NCBI GenBank assembly: GCA_031279015.1
Contig: JAITJI010000030.1
Location: 1 to 58,514, forward strand
From: Spirochaetaceae bacterium
GTDB taxonomy: Bacteria > Spirochaetota > Spirochaetia > Treponematales > Breznakiellaceae
Reading direction: 5' to 3'
Length of the DNA stretch: 58,514 nt
Shown: one piece after another, positions 1 through 9,482 of the stretch
Layout of the letters: every line of letters begins with the position of its first letter
How positions within the stretch are numbered: the first letter of the stretch is position 1
The notes under the pieces: model-generated
Database searches by the model: none
The model's input: the letters and a program-made list of their open reading frames with translations, nothing else
What the model was told of the DNA's origin: nothing
Translations under genes and position numbers: made by a program

Positions 1-704
<704 letters not shown>

Positions 705-837
705 AAGAAGTTTTTGGAATGAAGAATAAGCGCTCGGGACTTTATGCGGATAATAATGCGTCATATTTCTGACTAAGTTGCATTAAAATGAGAATAAGTC
801 TTGACTTTATTGCAAAATAGTGCAAAATAGTCTAAAT

Positions 838-1941
838 ATGCAGTTGAAACAGAGGAACCAGATTTTAAAGGATCTTGATTCAAAAATTGTTTTTCTTACC
901 GGTCCCCGGCAGGTGGGCAAAACCTGGCTTGCCCGGGATATCGCCGGAAATTTCAAAACTTCCATTTACCTCAATTACGAAAACTTTGATGACAGGAAAA
1001 TTATCCGTAACAAAACCTGGCCGCCGGAGACGGATTTATTCATATTCGATGAAATTTGGAAAATGCCCGGCTGGAAGCAATACATGAGGGATCTTTTTGA
1101 TTCAAAGTCCGGCGCCCAGAAATTTCTAATAACCGGAAGCGCAGACCCCGGTTTTTTCGGGAACCTGCGGCCTGTCTTAGCAGGACGGGTTTTTAGCCAT
1201 CGGCTTTTTCCCTTTTCGGCGGAGGAACTGGAAGATCCGGACCTGAACCGGCTCATCCTCCGGGGGGGCTTTCCGGAGCCCTTTCTGGCCGAAGATGATC
1301 TCCAGGCCCGGCACTGGAGGAATCAATATGTGGACACCCTTATCAGGGAGGGTATTCCTGAACTTGCAAAGGTAAGCGATTTTAAATCCCTCGGTCTGAC
1401 ATTGGAACTGCTACGGCGGCGGGTAGGTTCACCGGTTTCTTATTCCTCAATTGCCCGGGAACTGGATATTGCCCCCAATACGGTTAAGAAGTATATTCAC
1501 CTTTTTGAAGCGCTCTGCATTATTTTCAGGCTTAGTCCCTTTACGACCAACATTGCCCGTACTCTTTTCAGGGAACCAAAACTGTATTTTTATGACACCG
1601 GCATGGTTTTAGGGGATGATGGGGCCAAATTTGAAAACCTGGCTGCCCTATCCCTGGCAAAGGAGACCGCCGCCGCAGAAGATGTCCGGGGTATAGGGGC
1701 TTCCCTGCACTATATCAGGACCAAAGATGGCAGGGAAGTCGATTTTTGCTATGTTGAAAATGGAGAGATACGATTTCTTGCCGAGGCGGTTCTTTCCGAT
1801 TCGGAGATCCGTAAAGATCTATTGTATTTTTGTGAAAAAAAGGATAAACCGGGCATACAAATTGTTAAGAATCTGAATCAGGAACGGCGGCAGGGTTCCA
1901 TCGAAGTGCGCCGGGCGGACAGGTTTTTAAAAGAACTATGA
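838..1941 (+). CDS. AAA_14/DUF4143 family ATPase
   Basis: A protein of about 367 residues with an N-terminal P-loop ATPase domain (Walker A GPRQVGKT, Walker B LFIFDE, then a sensor-like LITGSADPG) and a C-terminal DUF4143 domain ending in a nuclease-like DGREVDFCYV strand. Proteins of this family are common, scattered accessory ATPases whose role is not settled. The ATG at 838 is preferred; an in-frame GTG at 820 is possible. There is no Shine-Dalgarno sequence, but TTGACT at 801-806 and a weak -10 around 824-831 would put transcription start near 838. An 11-bp direct repeat (TGCAAAATAGT) overlaps this region. It probably belongs to the variable cargo between gyrB and gyrA. Confidence 0.85.
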   Translation: MQLKQRNQILKDLDSKIVFLTGPRQVGKTWLARDIAGNFKTSIYLNYENFDDRKIIRNKTWPPETDLFIFDEIWKMPGWKQYMRDLFDSKSGAQKFLITGSADPGFFGNLRPVLAGRVFSHRLFPFSAEELEDPDLNRLILRGGFPEPFLAEDDLQARHWRNQYVDTLIREGIPELAKVSDFKSLGLTLELLRRRVGSPVSYSSIARELDIAPNTVKKYIHLFEALCIIFRLSPFTTNIARTLFREPKLYFYDTGMVLGDDGAKFENLAALSLAKETAAAEDVRGIGASLHYIRTKDGREVDFCYVENGEIRFLAEAVLSDSEIRKDLLYFCEKKDKPGIQIVKNLNQERRQGSIEVRRADRFLKEL

Positions 1942-1942
1942 G

Positions 1943-1999
1943 CCGGTTTCAAATTTCAAAGATCCCCTTCCGGGTTTCGCCAAAGGGGGTTGAAACCGG
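1943..1999. repeat. Inverted repeat between converging genes
   Basis: CCGGTTTCAA (1943-1952) pairs with TTGAAACCGG (1990-1999), and inside it CCCCTT (1964-1969) pairs with AAGGGG (1983-1988), giving a long stem with a C/G-rich loop. It lies between the ATPase stop codon and the end of the cyclase gene on the other strand. There is no T-tract, so it may be a weak bidirectional terminator or a small repeat element. I see no gene in 2000-2161. Confidence 0.6.
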
Positions 2000-2161
2000 T
2001 TCAAAGCATCTTCGGGTATGAGGAATTGTTATCCGGCCCAATGTATTCCTGCTGGAAACCCGTCTGAGGTTGGTGTGGACCGCACGTTAGCCTTGTGTAG
2101 GTTCCATCGTAGCTTCGGGAAATGGGGTTCATTCTTACACAGGGCGGTCTCTTTTAGTTCG

Positions 2162-4105
2162 TCATTTCTCAGTCAGGTTGGTGGTAATATCTATGTCCGC
2201 AGGCGGAGGGTTGAGAATATAGGCTTCAGTCCGTTCCAGGTACAGGGTGGACAGGTAGTCATTGCCGTCGATCTTGAGGGCGTCCAGGAAATACTGACGG
2301 GCGGTTTCCCATTCCCGCATATAAAACAGCTTGAGGCCCTTGTTGTACTGATCCAGCAGTTCCCTGTTGATAATAAGCGAGGGAGGCAACGGAAGGGTGG
2401 AATCGTCACTACCGGCATTTACTTCGCTGGCAGGTCTAAAGATCGCTTCTTCCCCGGCAAAGGCAGCGTACACCGCGTAGAGTTCGACGATTCTGTCTTT
2501 ACCAATAACCCTGACGCTGTCTGCTTTTCTGAAAATGAACATTTCTTTGGCAGCTTCATACATATATTCCGATACAATGATAGGATGGTGGTACAGTTTT
2601 GTCGTCCCTTCAAGCCGGGATGCAATGTTTACCGTATCCCCAATAACGGTGTAGTCCATTTTATCCTGAAAGCCGATGTTCCCTACTACACATTCCCCGT
2701 AATTAATACCGATGCCAATAGCGAATTTCCCTTCAGGCAAAGTAATTCGGGATGTGTCCACCTGCGGCAGGAGGCAGATCATTCGTATCGCCGCCGATAT
2801 TGCACTGGCCGGAGCGTTGGGCAGGGGTTTTGGGACCCCGAATATGGCCATAATGGCGTCACCTATGAATTTATCCACATGCCCGCCGGCATCTATGACG
2901 TTATGTCCCATAAGGGAAAAATAAGCATTAAGAAAAGTGACTTCATCCTGAGCGCTTGAGGTTTCGGAGATCTTGGTAAAGTTGCGGATATCCGCAAATA
3001 AGACCGCCAGATTCCGTGTTTCGCTTTGGCTGACCAAATCCTGGGATTTACGGATAATCTCATCCATCACATCTTCAGGCACATACCGGGAAAAGGCTAT
3101 GCGGGTTTTCATTTGCAGTTTTTCCATTTCCAGAATAGAAAGAGCGTTAGCCAAAACCGGTGCAGCGGCGGTAAGAAAAACGTTCAGGTTTTCCATGATT
3201 ACCGGAGAAAAATAATCCTTGACAGCGTTAGCTATGTGCACTGTGGCAAAACTTTCCCCTGCGCTTACCAGGGGTACTACGATATAGGATTCGATAGGTT
3301 TCTTTTTTTCTCCGGGAGGATAAAAATCAATAGTATCTTTGGTGATAACCGTGTAATCAGGAAACTGGGTATCAAAGTCGGCAATGGAAATGGCGGTAAA
3401 ATCGTCAGCAATGGCAGAGGTAAATCCCGCACGATTAGCGGTGTATACAAAAAGGGAGTTATCGGTGCTTTTTATCATCACCAATGAGATTTCCGCTTCA
3501 CATACATAGATCAAAAGATCAAAAAAGCCCCGGATGATCTCTTCCAGAGAACGGATCTTTCCGGATAATTCGGTCAACATTCCGATTAGGGTGGTCTGAA
3601 AGAGTTTATGATCCAAAAGATTGTTCACCGTTTCAATTAAGATATTGTCGTCAATCCGTTTGCCTTCCTGCTCTATGGCATTAAAATCCGGCTCTGGGGA
3701 TTCTGCAAGTAACCCGGCTATCCGGTACCGCAGTTCATCAAAATTATCCGGCGATTTTTCGATGTACCAGTCCGCCCCTGCCTGACTACCCCAAAAACGG
3801 TCCCTGGTTTCACTCAACGTAGTAAACATGATCACAGGAATATCCCTGGTATTTCTTCGGGATTTTAACAAACGAGTTGCCTGGTATCCCTTAAAGAGGG
3901 GCATCTCCACATCGGTGATGATGAGGTGGGGCAGGAAGGTATATACTTGCTTGATCCCTTCAAAACCGTTTACCGCCCGGTCAGTGACGTAGCCCGCATC
4001 ATTAAGAAATTCCAGAAGCATGTCGGCAAAAATATCTGAATCTTCAAAGAGCAGAATCCGTTTTTTTTCATTATATTGTAACAGGTCACCCATTCGCTTC
4101 CCCAA
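2162..4105 (-). CDS. Response regulator: receiver-GAF-like-class III adenylyl cyclase
   Basis: A 647-residue soluble protein. Residues 15-130 form a CheY-like receiver with acidic residues ED near 21-22, phospho-acceptor Asp65 (TDVEMP) and a conserved Lys in WYIEKS. Residues of about 180-335 look like a GAF domain. Residues of about 365-520 form a class III nucleotidyl cyclase: metal aspartates in LFADIRNF and DKFIGDAIM, the adenine-selecting Lys of DKFIGD, Asp in VIGDTVN, and the transition-state Asn and Arg of NIASRLE. The tail resembles a TPR. All catalytic residues are present, so cAMP synthesis controlled by phosphorylation is predicted. The start overlaps the end of cheA by 20 nt, implying coupled translation; an in-frame ATG at 4093 is the alternative. 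This is the last gene of the chemosensory operon and its likely output. Confidence 0.93.
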   Translation of the reverse strand: MGKRMGDLLQYNEKKRILLFEDSDIFADMLLEFLNDAGYVTDRAVNGFEGIKQVYTFLPHLIITDVEMPLFKGYQATRLLKSRRNTRDIPVIMFTTLSETRDRFWGSQAGADWYIEKSPDNFDELRYRIAGLLAESPEPDFNAIEQEGKRIDDNILIETVNNLLDHKLFQTTLIGMLTELSGKIRSLEEIIRGFFDLLIYVCEAEISLVMIKSTDNSLFVYTANRAGFTSAIADDFTAISIADFDTQFPDYTVITKDTIDFYPPGEKKKPIESYIVVPLVSAGESFATVHIANAVKDYFSPVIMENLNVFLTAAAPVLANALSILEMEKLQMKTRIAFSRYVPEDVMDEIIRKSQDLVSQSETRNLAVLFADIRNFTKISETSSAQDEVTFLNAYFSLMGHNVIDAGGHVDKFIGDAIMAIFGVPKPLPNAPASAISAAIRMICLLPQVDTSRITLPEGKFAIGIGINYGECVVGNIGFQDKMDYTVIGDTVNIASRLEGTTKLYHHPIIVSEYMYEAAKEMFIFRKADSVRVIGKDRIVELYAVYAAFAGEEAIFRPASEVNAGSDDSTLPLPPSLIINRELLDQYNKGLKLFYMREWETARQYFLDALKIDGNDYLSTLYLERTEAYILNPPPADIDITTNLTEK

Positions 4106-6557
4106 TAAGATCCCGTACTGCCAATAATAGGTTGTGATTATTGAAAGAATTTTTTATGATATACCGGTTGGCCCCCAGCATGGCCGCCCGTTTTTGATCT
4201 TCATCACTGGATTTTGAGGAGATAACGATGATGGGAATCTCCGCAAGTTCCGCGTTTTTACGGATATTTTCGGTAAGCATAAAGCCGTCCATCAAGGGCA
4301 TATTAATATCGGTACAGATCAAATCATAACGGGTATTTTTTGCCGCTTCCAGGGCTTCTGCGCCATCCGCCGCAGTATCCACATGGTAGCCCTCCATCTG
4401 TAGGATTTCTCCTTCAATTTCCCTTGTTGGAAGGGAATCATCCACAACCAGGATAGATTTTCGCATTTTTTCGTATTCAATGTGGCGTTTTTTCATGTCA
4501 ATAGTTTTTGTACGTTTTGCCATCTTGATAATCGTGGGCATGTGGAGGGCCGGGACCATTTCGTAATCTTCACTTAATACTACACCGGAAAAAATGGGCA
4601 ACCTTTCCATAAACGATGGCAGGGACTTGAGGATAACCTGCCTCATGCTGCTGATACTGTCAATAGCCAGGGCGATCATATCATCATAGGCGTGGATGAT
4701 AACCACAAAGATGGTTCCTTTATCCACCTGCTGCCCTTCAGTTTTTATACGTAAAATTTGGTTAAGATAGTAGAGTTTAATGATCCGGTTTTCAAATTTT
4801 ATCCCTGGCCGGTCAACCACATTAATGATCTCTTCCCGGTTGATCAGCAGGATCGTATCCACAAAATTTGCGGGGATGATAAACTTCATGTTTCCGCAAA
4901 CAATGGGAAAGCCCATAAGAGATGCGATGGAAAGGGGAACCAGAATAGTAAAGGTGGTGCCTTCACCGGGTACGGTTTCTACCAGGATACTCCCCTTGAG
5001 CTGTTCAATGCTGGTTCGAACCGCATCCATGCCAACTCCACGGCCGGAAATATTATTAACAGTTTTTGAAGTAGAAAAGCCGTTTCGGAAAATGTAGTTG
5101 GTCAGTTCTTCCCTGGTAAGGGACATTGCGCTCCCCGCAGTGATCACCCCTCCCTGAACCAGCTTTCTTCTAATTTCTTCGTGATCAATGCCCCGGCCAT
5201 CATCGGCAATGATGATTTTCATGTTTCCGCTTTCCCGGGAACAACGGATAAGAATTTGACCGGTTTCATTTTTGTTTTTCAGCAGCCGTTCCTCCGGTTT
5301 TTCAATACCGTGGTCTATGGCGTTACGGACCATGTGGAGAAAAACATCCGAAAGGCTTTCGATGATATTTTTATCGATTTCGTTTTCATTCCCCTCAATG
5401 CGAAGTTGCACCTTTTTCCCCAGTTCCAGGGACATTTCAAAAACATACCGGGGATAGACATCAAGGATGGTAGAGATGGGCAGCATCCGCAGAGAGATGA
5501 CGCTGTCATAGGCATTTTTTGTAAGATTCCCTACATCAATGGAGTAATTTTTAATGGCCGCAGATGCCTTGCCGATGAGCTGTTCCATCTGCCGGAATTG
5601 GGTTAACAAGGCAGGGTTCAGTTGATTTTCTGTTTTTACAGCCGCAGAGAGCCGTTTGACCATTTCGTTTACTTTTTCTGTTTCCATGGTAATGGTCTTT
5701 GCGGATATTTCCAGAGACTGTAGGGATGCGATGCTTTTTATGATGTCATCAATTTTTGTTAGGGATATACGTATGCTTTCAGACTTAATGTCCTCCCGTT
5801 TCTCATGTTTTGTTACCTGCCGATCCTTGATTTCGGTTCCAATTTCAAGAGCTTTTTTGGGGACAACTTCCGGAGACCGGTCCTTCATCAATTCCGGAGA
5901 TCGTTCACTTACTACCAGGCTGTTTTCTGCTTCCGCTTCCACAGATGCACTGTCAGGTCCTTTGGCGGCTGAAACACCATTTTTTAGCTTTGTGGGTTCT
6001 TTTTTTCTGCGGCCTTCTTCTTTTTTTTCAGAATCCGGTTTTTCTTTCGCAGCCGGCTTTTTCGGTATTTGGTCCCCATCGTATTCCAGCCCTGTCATTG
6101 GTTCCGTTTTTTCTGTCTCCGGTTCTTTCTCTTCCGATTGAGACAAGGGGCTCATGGGTACCAGGAATTCCTCATTTGCCGCCAGGGCGTCCAGTTCCTT
6201 CTCAAAGGCCCGGATGTCAATGTCATCATTTTTTGTACTTTGTACTGTCCCCAGGCCCGCCTTGATAGTGTCCAGGGCTGTCAGGGTTAGCCTTATAGCG
6301 CTGTCGGAGAGATCTATCCGCTGTTCCTTTACCGCCACAAAAACGCTTTCCAGGGCATGAGTCAGGGTTTCTATGCGGTGGAATTCCAGCATCCGGGCGG
6401 AACCCTTAAGGGTATGCAGGGCTCGTAGCAGAATAGCCAGATCGTCCTCAATAGAGGCGCCCTTCCGTACCTCAAAGAGCAGGGATTCTACCGTGGCAAT
6501 ATTTTCAATTCCCTCATCAACAAATTTGCCAATGTATTTTTCTCTGTCAATAGCCAT
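4086..6557 (-). CDS. cheA: Hybrid CheA histidine kinase with C-terminal receiver domain
   Basis: An 823-residue chemotaxis-type kinase. The N-terminal HPt domain carries His48 in the motif HTLKGSARM. A Lys/Glu-rich linker (about 130-250) replaces a recognisable P2 (CheY-binding) domain. Then come a dimerisation helix pair (about 255-370), an HATPase domain with N box HMVRNAIDHG, G1 box DDGRGI and G2 box SGRGVGMDAV, a CheW-like domain, and a receiver with Asp750 (CTDINMP). The kinase-receiver fusion resembles FrzE-type CheA proteins. It would phosphorylate its own receiver, CheB and probably the receiver of the overlapping cyclase. It begins 15 nt after the first receptor gene. Confidence 0.95.
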   Translation of the reverse strand: MAIDREKYIGKFVDEGIENIATVESLLFEVRKGASIEDDLAILLRALHTLKGSARMLEFHRIETLTHALESVFVAVKEQRIDLSDSAIRLTLTALDTIKAGLGTVQSTKNDDIDIRAFEKELDALAANEEFLVPMSPLSQSEEKEPETEKTEPMTGLEYDGDQIPKKPAAKEKPDSEKKEEGRRKKEPTKLKNGVSAAKGPDSASVEAEAENSLVVSERSPELMKDRSPEVVPKKALEIGTEIKDRQVTKHEKREDIKSESIRISLTKIDDIIKSIASLQSLEISAKTITMETEKVNEMVKRLSAAVKTENQLNPALLTQFRQMEQLIGKASAAIKNYSIDVGNLTKNAYDSVISLRMLPISTILDVYPRYVFEMSLELGKKVQLRIEGNENEIDKNIIESLSDVFLHMVRNAIDHGIEKPEERLLKNKNETGQILIRCSRESGNMKIIIADDGRGIDHEEIRRKLVQGGVITAGSAMSLTREELTNYIFRNGFSTSKTVNNISGRGVGMDAVRTSIEQLKGSILVETVPGEGTTFTILVPLSIASLMGFPIVCGNMKFIIPANFVDTILLINREEIINVVDRPGIKFENRIIKLYYLNQILRIKTEGQQVDKGTIFVVIIHAYDDMIALAIDSISSMRQVILKSLPSFMERLPIFSGVVLSEDYEMVPALHMPTIIKMAKRTKTIDMKKRHIEYEKMRKSILVVDDSLPTREIEGEILQMEGYHVDTAADGAEALEAAKNTRYDLICTDINMPLMDGFMLTENIRKNAELAEIPIIVISSKSSDEDQKRAAMLGANRYIIKNSFNNHNLLLAVRDLIGEANG

Positions 6558-6572
6558 ACTGACCCTATCCGT

Positions 6573-8186
6573 TTACAGGCTGGCAGCTTTAGTTTTTACG
6601 TTTCCGGCATTAATATCCGGAACATTCACAGAAACATTGTTGCCGCCGGTATGTATATCATAGACATTTGCCAAACCATCGGGGATGACCTGGGCGTTCA
6701 GCACGAGTTCCAATTCTTTAGCCAACTGGGTAAGTCCTTCGGTGGAGGCAGTGGCGACTTCGGTAGAATGGATAAAGTTATTGAGTCCATTAGAAATATC
6801 GGCAATCGCTATATTGATCTGTTCCGTTGATTTTTGCTGTTTTTGGGTACTTATGGTGATGATCTGGGCCTGGTTGGAGGTTATCTCCGCTCCAGACCGG
6901 ATCTCCTTAAAGATATCCTCCAGGTCTTTGATAAGTTTGTGCCCTTCGGTGATCTTATCCGCTCCTTCCTCACTTGAAATGATGAGTGATGATGAGGAGC
7001 TTTGGATTTCCTCAACCTGATCCCGAATCTGTTTGGTCAGACTGGCAATATCATCGGCCAGCCGGTTTACCTCGCTGGCCACCACGGCAAAACGTTTTCC
7101 CTTATCTCCAGCGCTGGCCGCTTCCAAGGCGGCGTTAAAGGCGATAACCTTGGTCTGGTCAGTGATGGTGTTGATGGTTTTAACAATATCCCGAATTTTG
7201 GAGATCTTGTTACCCAGAGCCACGATTCCGGAAATAATTCCGTCGTTTTTCTCTTTTATATCCCCCATCTTGGTTACATTGTTCTCCAGGACAGAAAAAC
7301 CATGGTTCACATCTTCTTCCATCCTGGTAGCGATGGTAGCGACGCTGCCTGTTTTGTCGGCAATATCCGCCGCAATCTGGGCATTTTCCTTCATGGTGCT
7401 GACAATTTCTTCCACACTGGCCGCCTGGTTATTGGCAGTGGTAAAGATGTCCTTGGAGGAATGGAAGATATCATCGGTGGATTTTTGAATAGTTTTTGCG
7501 ATTCCCCGGGTTTGGATCACCGTTTTGGAGGCAGCCTCAGCGGCATTCTCTTCGATCTTGAGCATATTATTGAGCAGCGCCTGGTGCCGCTTGCAGGCGA
7601 TACCGGTGATAAGCCCTGCGATGATATAGGCCATTATCCGGAACAATTCGTTGTAGAGGGGGAAATTCACCGGCAGTTCCCGCCCTGCCACCATGGCAGT
7701 ATAGGGTACGTCAATAACGTTCCGGTGAAAAATAATCACAATAGAATAAACGATGGCGGTGTAGAACCCTGAAAAGATAGCGCAGGGAATATTGTACCGG
7801 AAGGCTCCCAGGACAATTAGCATAATATAAAAAAGCGCCTGGATGGACAAATAAGAAATAGGTAATAAAATCTCATAATAGGTTCCGGACATGAAGATGG
7901 TAAATGAAATGATCGTCATATCCAGAACCACATTGACATACTTGATGGAAGGGGGTAACAATTCCCGGTTTCTCATATAGAAGAAGAGAACTATTGATTC
8001 AACCAAAAAAATATTTGTTCCAATATGGGCCCGCATGGGAAGGGTGCCAAATCCTTTCATATAATGTACATAAGAAATAAGCACCATTCCCAGATCATAG
8101 ATAATTGCCAGGGCAAGGCGGAAATAGTTGATAATCACCTCCCCGTCCCGTTCTTCCCTGCGTATTCGATCTGTTAAACTTATCAT
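6573..8186 (-). CDS. Methyl-accepting receptor with multi-TM membrane sensor
   Basis: A 537-residue chemoreceptor. The first 215 residues contain about six hydrophobic segments and no sizeable periplasmic domain, so it may sense something in or near the membrane. The rest is a long cytoplasmic coiled coil with the signalling tip at about residue 345 reading QTKVIAFNAALEAASAGDKG, which differs from the canonical QTNLLALNAAIEAARAGE form. AGGAGG lies 7 nt before the ATG. It sits between the second receptor and cheA in the operon and probably activates this CheA. There is no clear HAMP domain. Confidence 0.92.
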   Translation of the reverse strand: MISLTDRIRREERDGEVIINYFRLALAIIYDLGMVLISYVHYMKGFGTLPMRAHIGTNIFLVESIVLFFYMRNRELLPPSIKYVNVVLDMTIISFTIFMSGTYYEILLPISYLSIQALFYIMLIVLGAFRYNIPCAIFSGFYTAIVYSIVIIFHRNVIDVPYTAMVAGRELPVNFPLYNELFRIMAYIIAGLITGIACKRHQALLNNMLKIEENAAEAASKTVIQTRGIAKTIQKSTDDIFHSSKDIFTTANNQAASVEEIVSTMKENAQIAADIADKTGSVATIATRMEEDVNHGFSVLENNVTKMGDIKEKNDGIISGIVALGNKISKIRDIVKTINTITDQTKVIAFNAALEAASAGDKGKRFAVVASEVNRLADDIASLTKQIRDQVEEIQSSSSSLIISSEEGADKITEGHKLIKDLEDIFKEIRSGAEITSNQAQIITISTQKQQKSTEQINIAIADISNGLNNFIHSTEVATASTEGLTQLAKELELVLNAQVIPDGLANVYDIHTGGNNVSVNVPDINAGNVKTKAASL

Positions 8187-8258
8187 AATATTCCTCCTGT
8201 AAATATCTGGTTATCCGATGAAGGGTGGCATCTGCTCTTCCCTTGCCTGCGGGAAGGC

Positions 8259-9431
8259 TTAATCGGTCTGGTATTTTCCCACCATATCCTGTAGTCCTGT
8301 GGACATGACATTAAGGTTATCTGCTATCTTCGAGGTAGAAGCCGTGGCGGTTACAAACTGTTTTACCCCGGCAGAAATTTCCTTGAGGGTTGCGAGAATT
8401 TGGGTCGAGGCATATTCCTGCTGTTTGCTCAGGTTGGAAATCTGCTGGGACCGGGTGGCGACGTTTTGGGAATTTTTAACAATATTTTCAAACACCACCT
8501 TCTGTTCTACCATCCGCCCATAACCTTGATCTATCTGTTTGAAACCGTTGTTGGCCTCGGCAATAAGGCTTTTGGAAGCCACCTGGACTTCCTCAATTTT
8601 TTGTTTTATCTCTGAGGTAGAATCTACCACATTGTTGGCAAAACGCCGGATTTCCCCGGCTACCACCGAAAACCGGGCCCCCACTTCCCCGGATGAGGAA
8701 GCTTCCAGGGACGCGTTAAAGGCGATGAGTTTTGTCTGATCCGCTATACTGTCAATAATACCGATAGCCTCATTTATCCGCAGGATCATATCCGTTAGGT
8801 TTCTGATTTCTGCGATGATTTTCCCGTTTTGGATGCGGATACCCTCCATCATTTCCTGATTCGCGTCCCGCAATTCCACTCCCTTACGGCTTAGTTCCTG
8901 GGTTTGCTTGGCAAGGTCCGCCACCTCCGCAGTTTTTGCCGCCATCTGTTCCGACAGGTTTTTACTGTTTTCCATGGTACTGACAATCTCTGAAACACTG
9001 GCTGACTGTTCGTTGGCGGTGGTAGTTATCTCCTTTGCGGAAGCGGAAAGATCGTATACCGAGATAGCTACCAGGGAAGCGTCATGATTGAAGGAGACAA
9101 AGACCGTCCGGAGCCGGGATAGGAAACGGTTAAAGGCGTTCATAAGTTCACCGAATTCATCCCTGGACTGGACCGTCAACTCCATGGACAGATCATTATT
9201 CTCCAGGCCTGCAAAAAGTTTTTTCAGGCTTCTCATGGAGCGGAAGATATCCAGTACGCATGCCAAAACGATGGCAAAGGCAAGCAAGACCGCAATACCC
9301 ACAAAACAAAGGGACAGAAGCGACATCCTAATATCGGTGATGATCATATAAAGCATCACCGTGATTGGCAGGAGGAAAGCCAAACCGGAACATATCAATT
9401 TAGTGGTCATCTTTAAATTTTTGAAAGCCAT
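8259..9431 (-). CDS. Methyl-accepting receptor, two TM segments, no sensor domain
   Basis: A 390-residue chemoreceptor with two adjacent membrane helices (about 10-30 and 38-60) and almost no loop between them, then a HAMP-like region (about 62-115) and the methyl-accepting coiled coil. The signalling tip reads QTKLIAFNASLEASSSGEVG, sharing the QTK-IAFNA-LEA pattern of the neighbouring receptor. With no extracellular ligand domain it may respond to the membrane, a partner protein or the cytoplasm. Shine-Dalgarno AGGAGG precedes the ATG. It lies 51 nt after cheR and 72 nt before the next receptor. Confidence 0.92.
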   Translation of the reverse strand: MAFKNLKMTTKLICSGLAFLLPITVMLYMIITDIRMSLLSLCFVGIAVLLAFAIVLACVLDIFRSMRSLKKLFAGLENNDLSMELTVQSRDEFGELMNAFNRFLSRLRTVFVSFNHDASLVAISVYDLSASAKEITTTANEQSASVSEIVSTMENSKNLSEQMAAKTAEVADLAKQTQELSRKGVELRDANQEMMEGIRIQNGKIIAEIRNLTDMILRINEAIGIIDSIADQTKLIAFNASLEASSSGEVGARFSVVAGEIRRFANNVVDSTSEIKQKIEEVQVASKSLIAEANNGFKQIDQGYGRMVEQKVVFENIVKNSQNVATRSQQISNLSKQQEYASTQILATLKEISAGVKQFVTATASTSKIADNLNVMSTGLQDMVGKYQTD

Positions 9432-9482
9432 AGTTGCCTCCTGTAGAATTATCGGAATACTAAGGGAATTGTATAATTAAAG

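Noticed and set aside
2871-2879. TTATCCACA, a perfect DnaA box
   Set aside because: It is inside the cyclase coding sequence (VDKF codons), single, and not in an AT-rich region; similar boxes at 4720 and 12755 are also coding.
2018-2959. An open frame of 313 codons on the plus strand
   Set aside because: It is antisense to the cyclase and lacks any recognised motif or ribosome-binding site.
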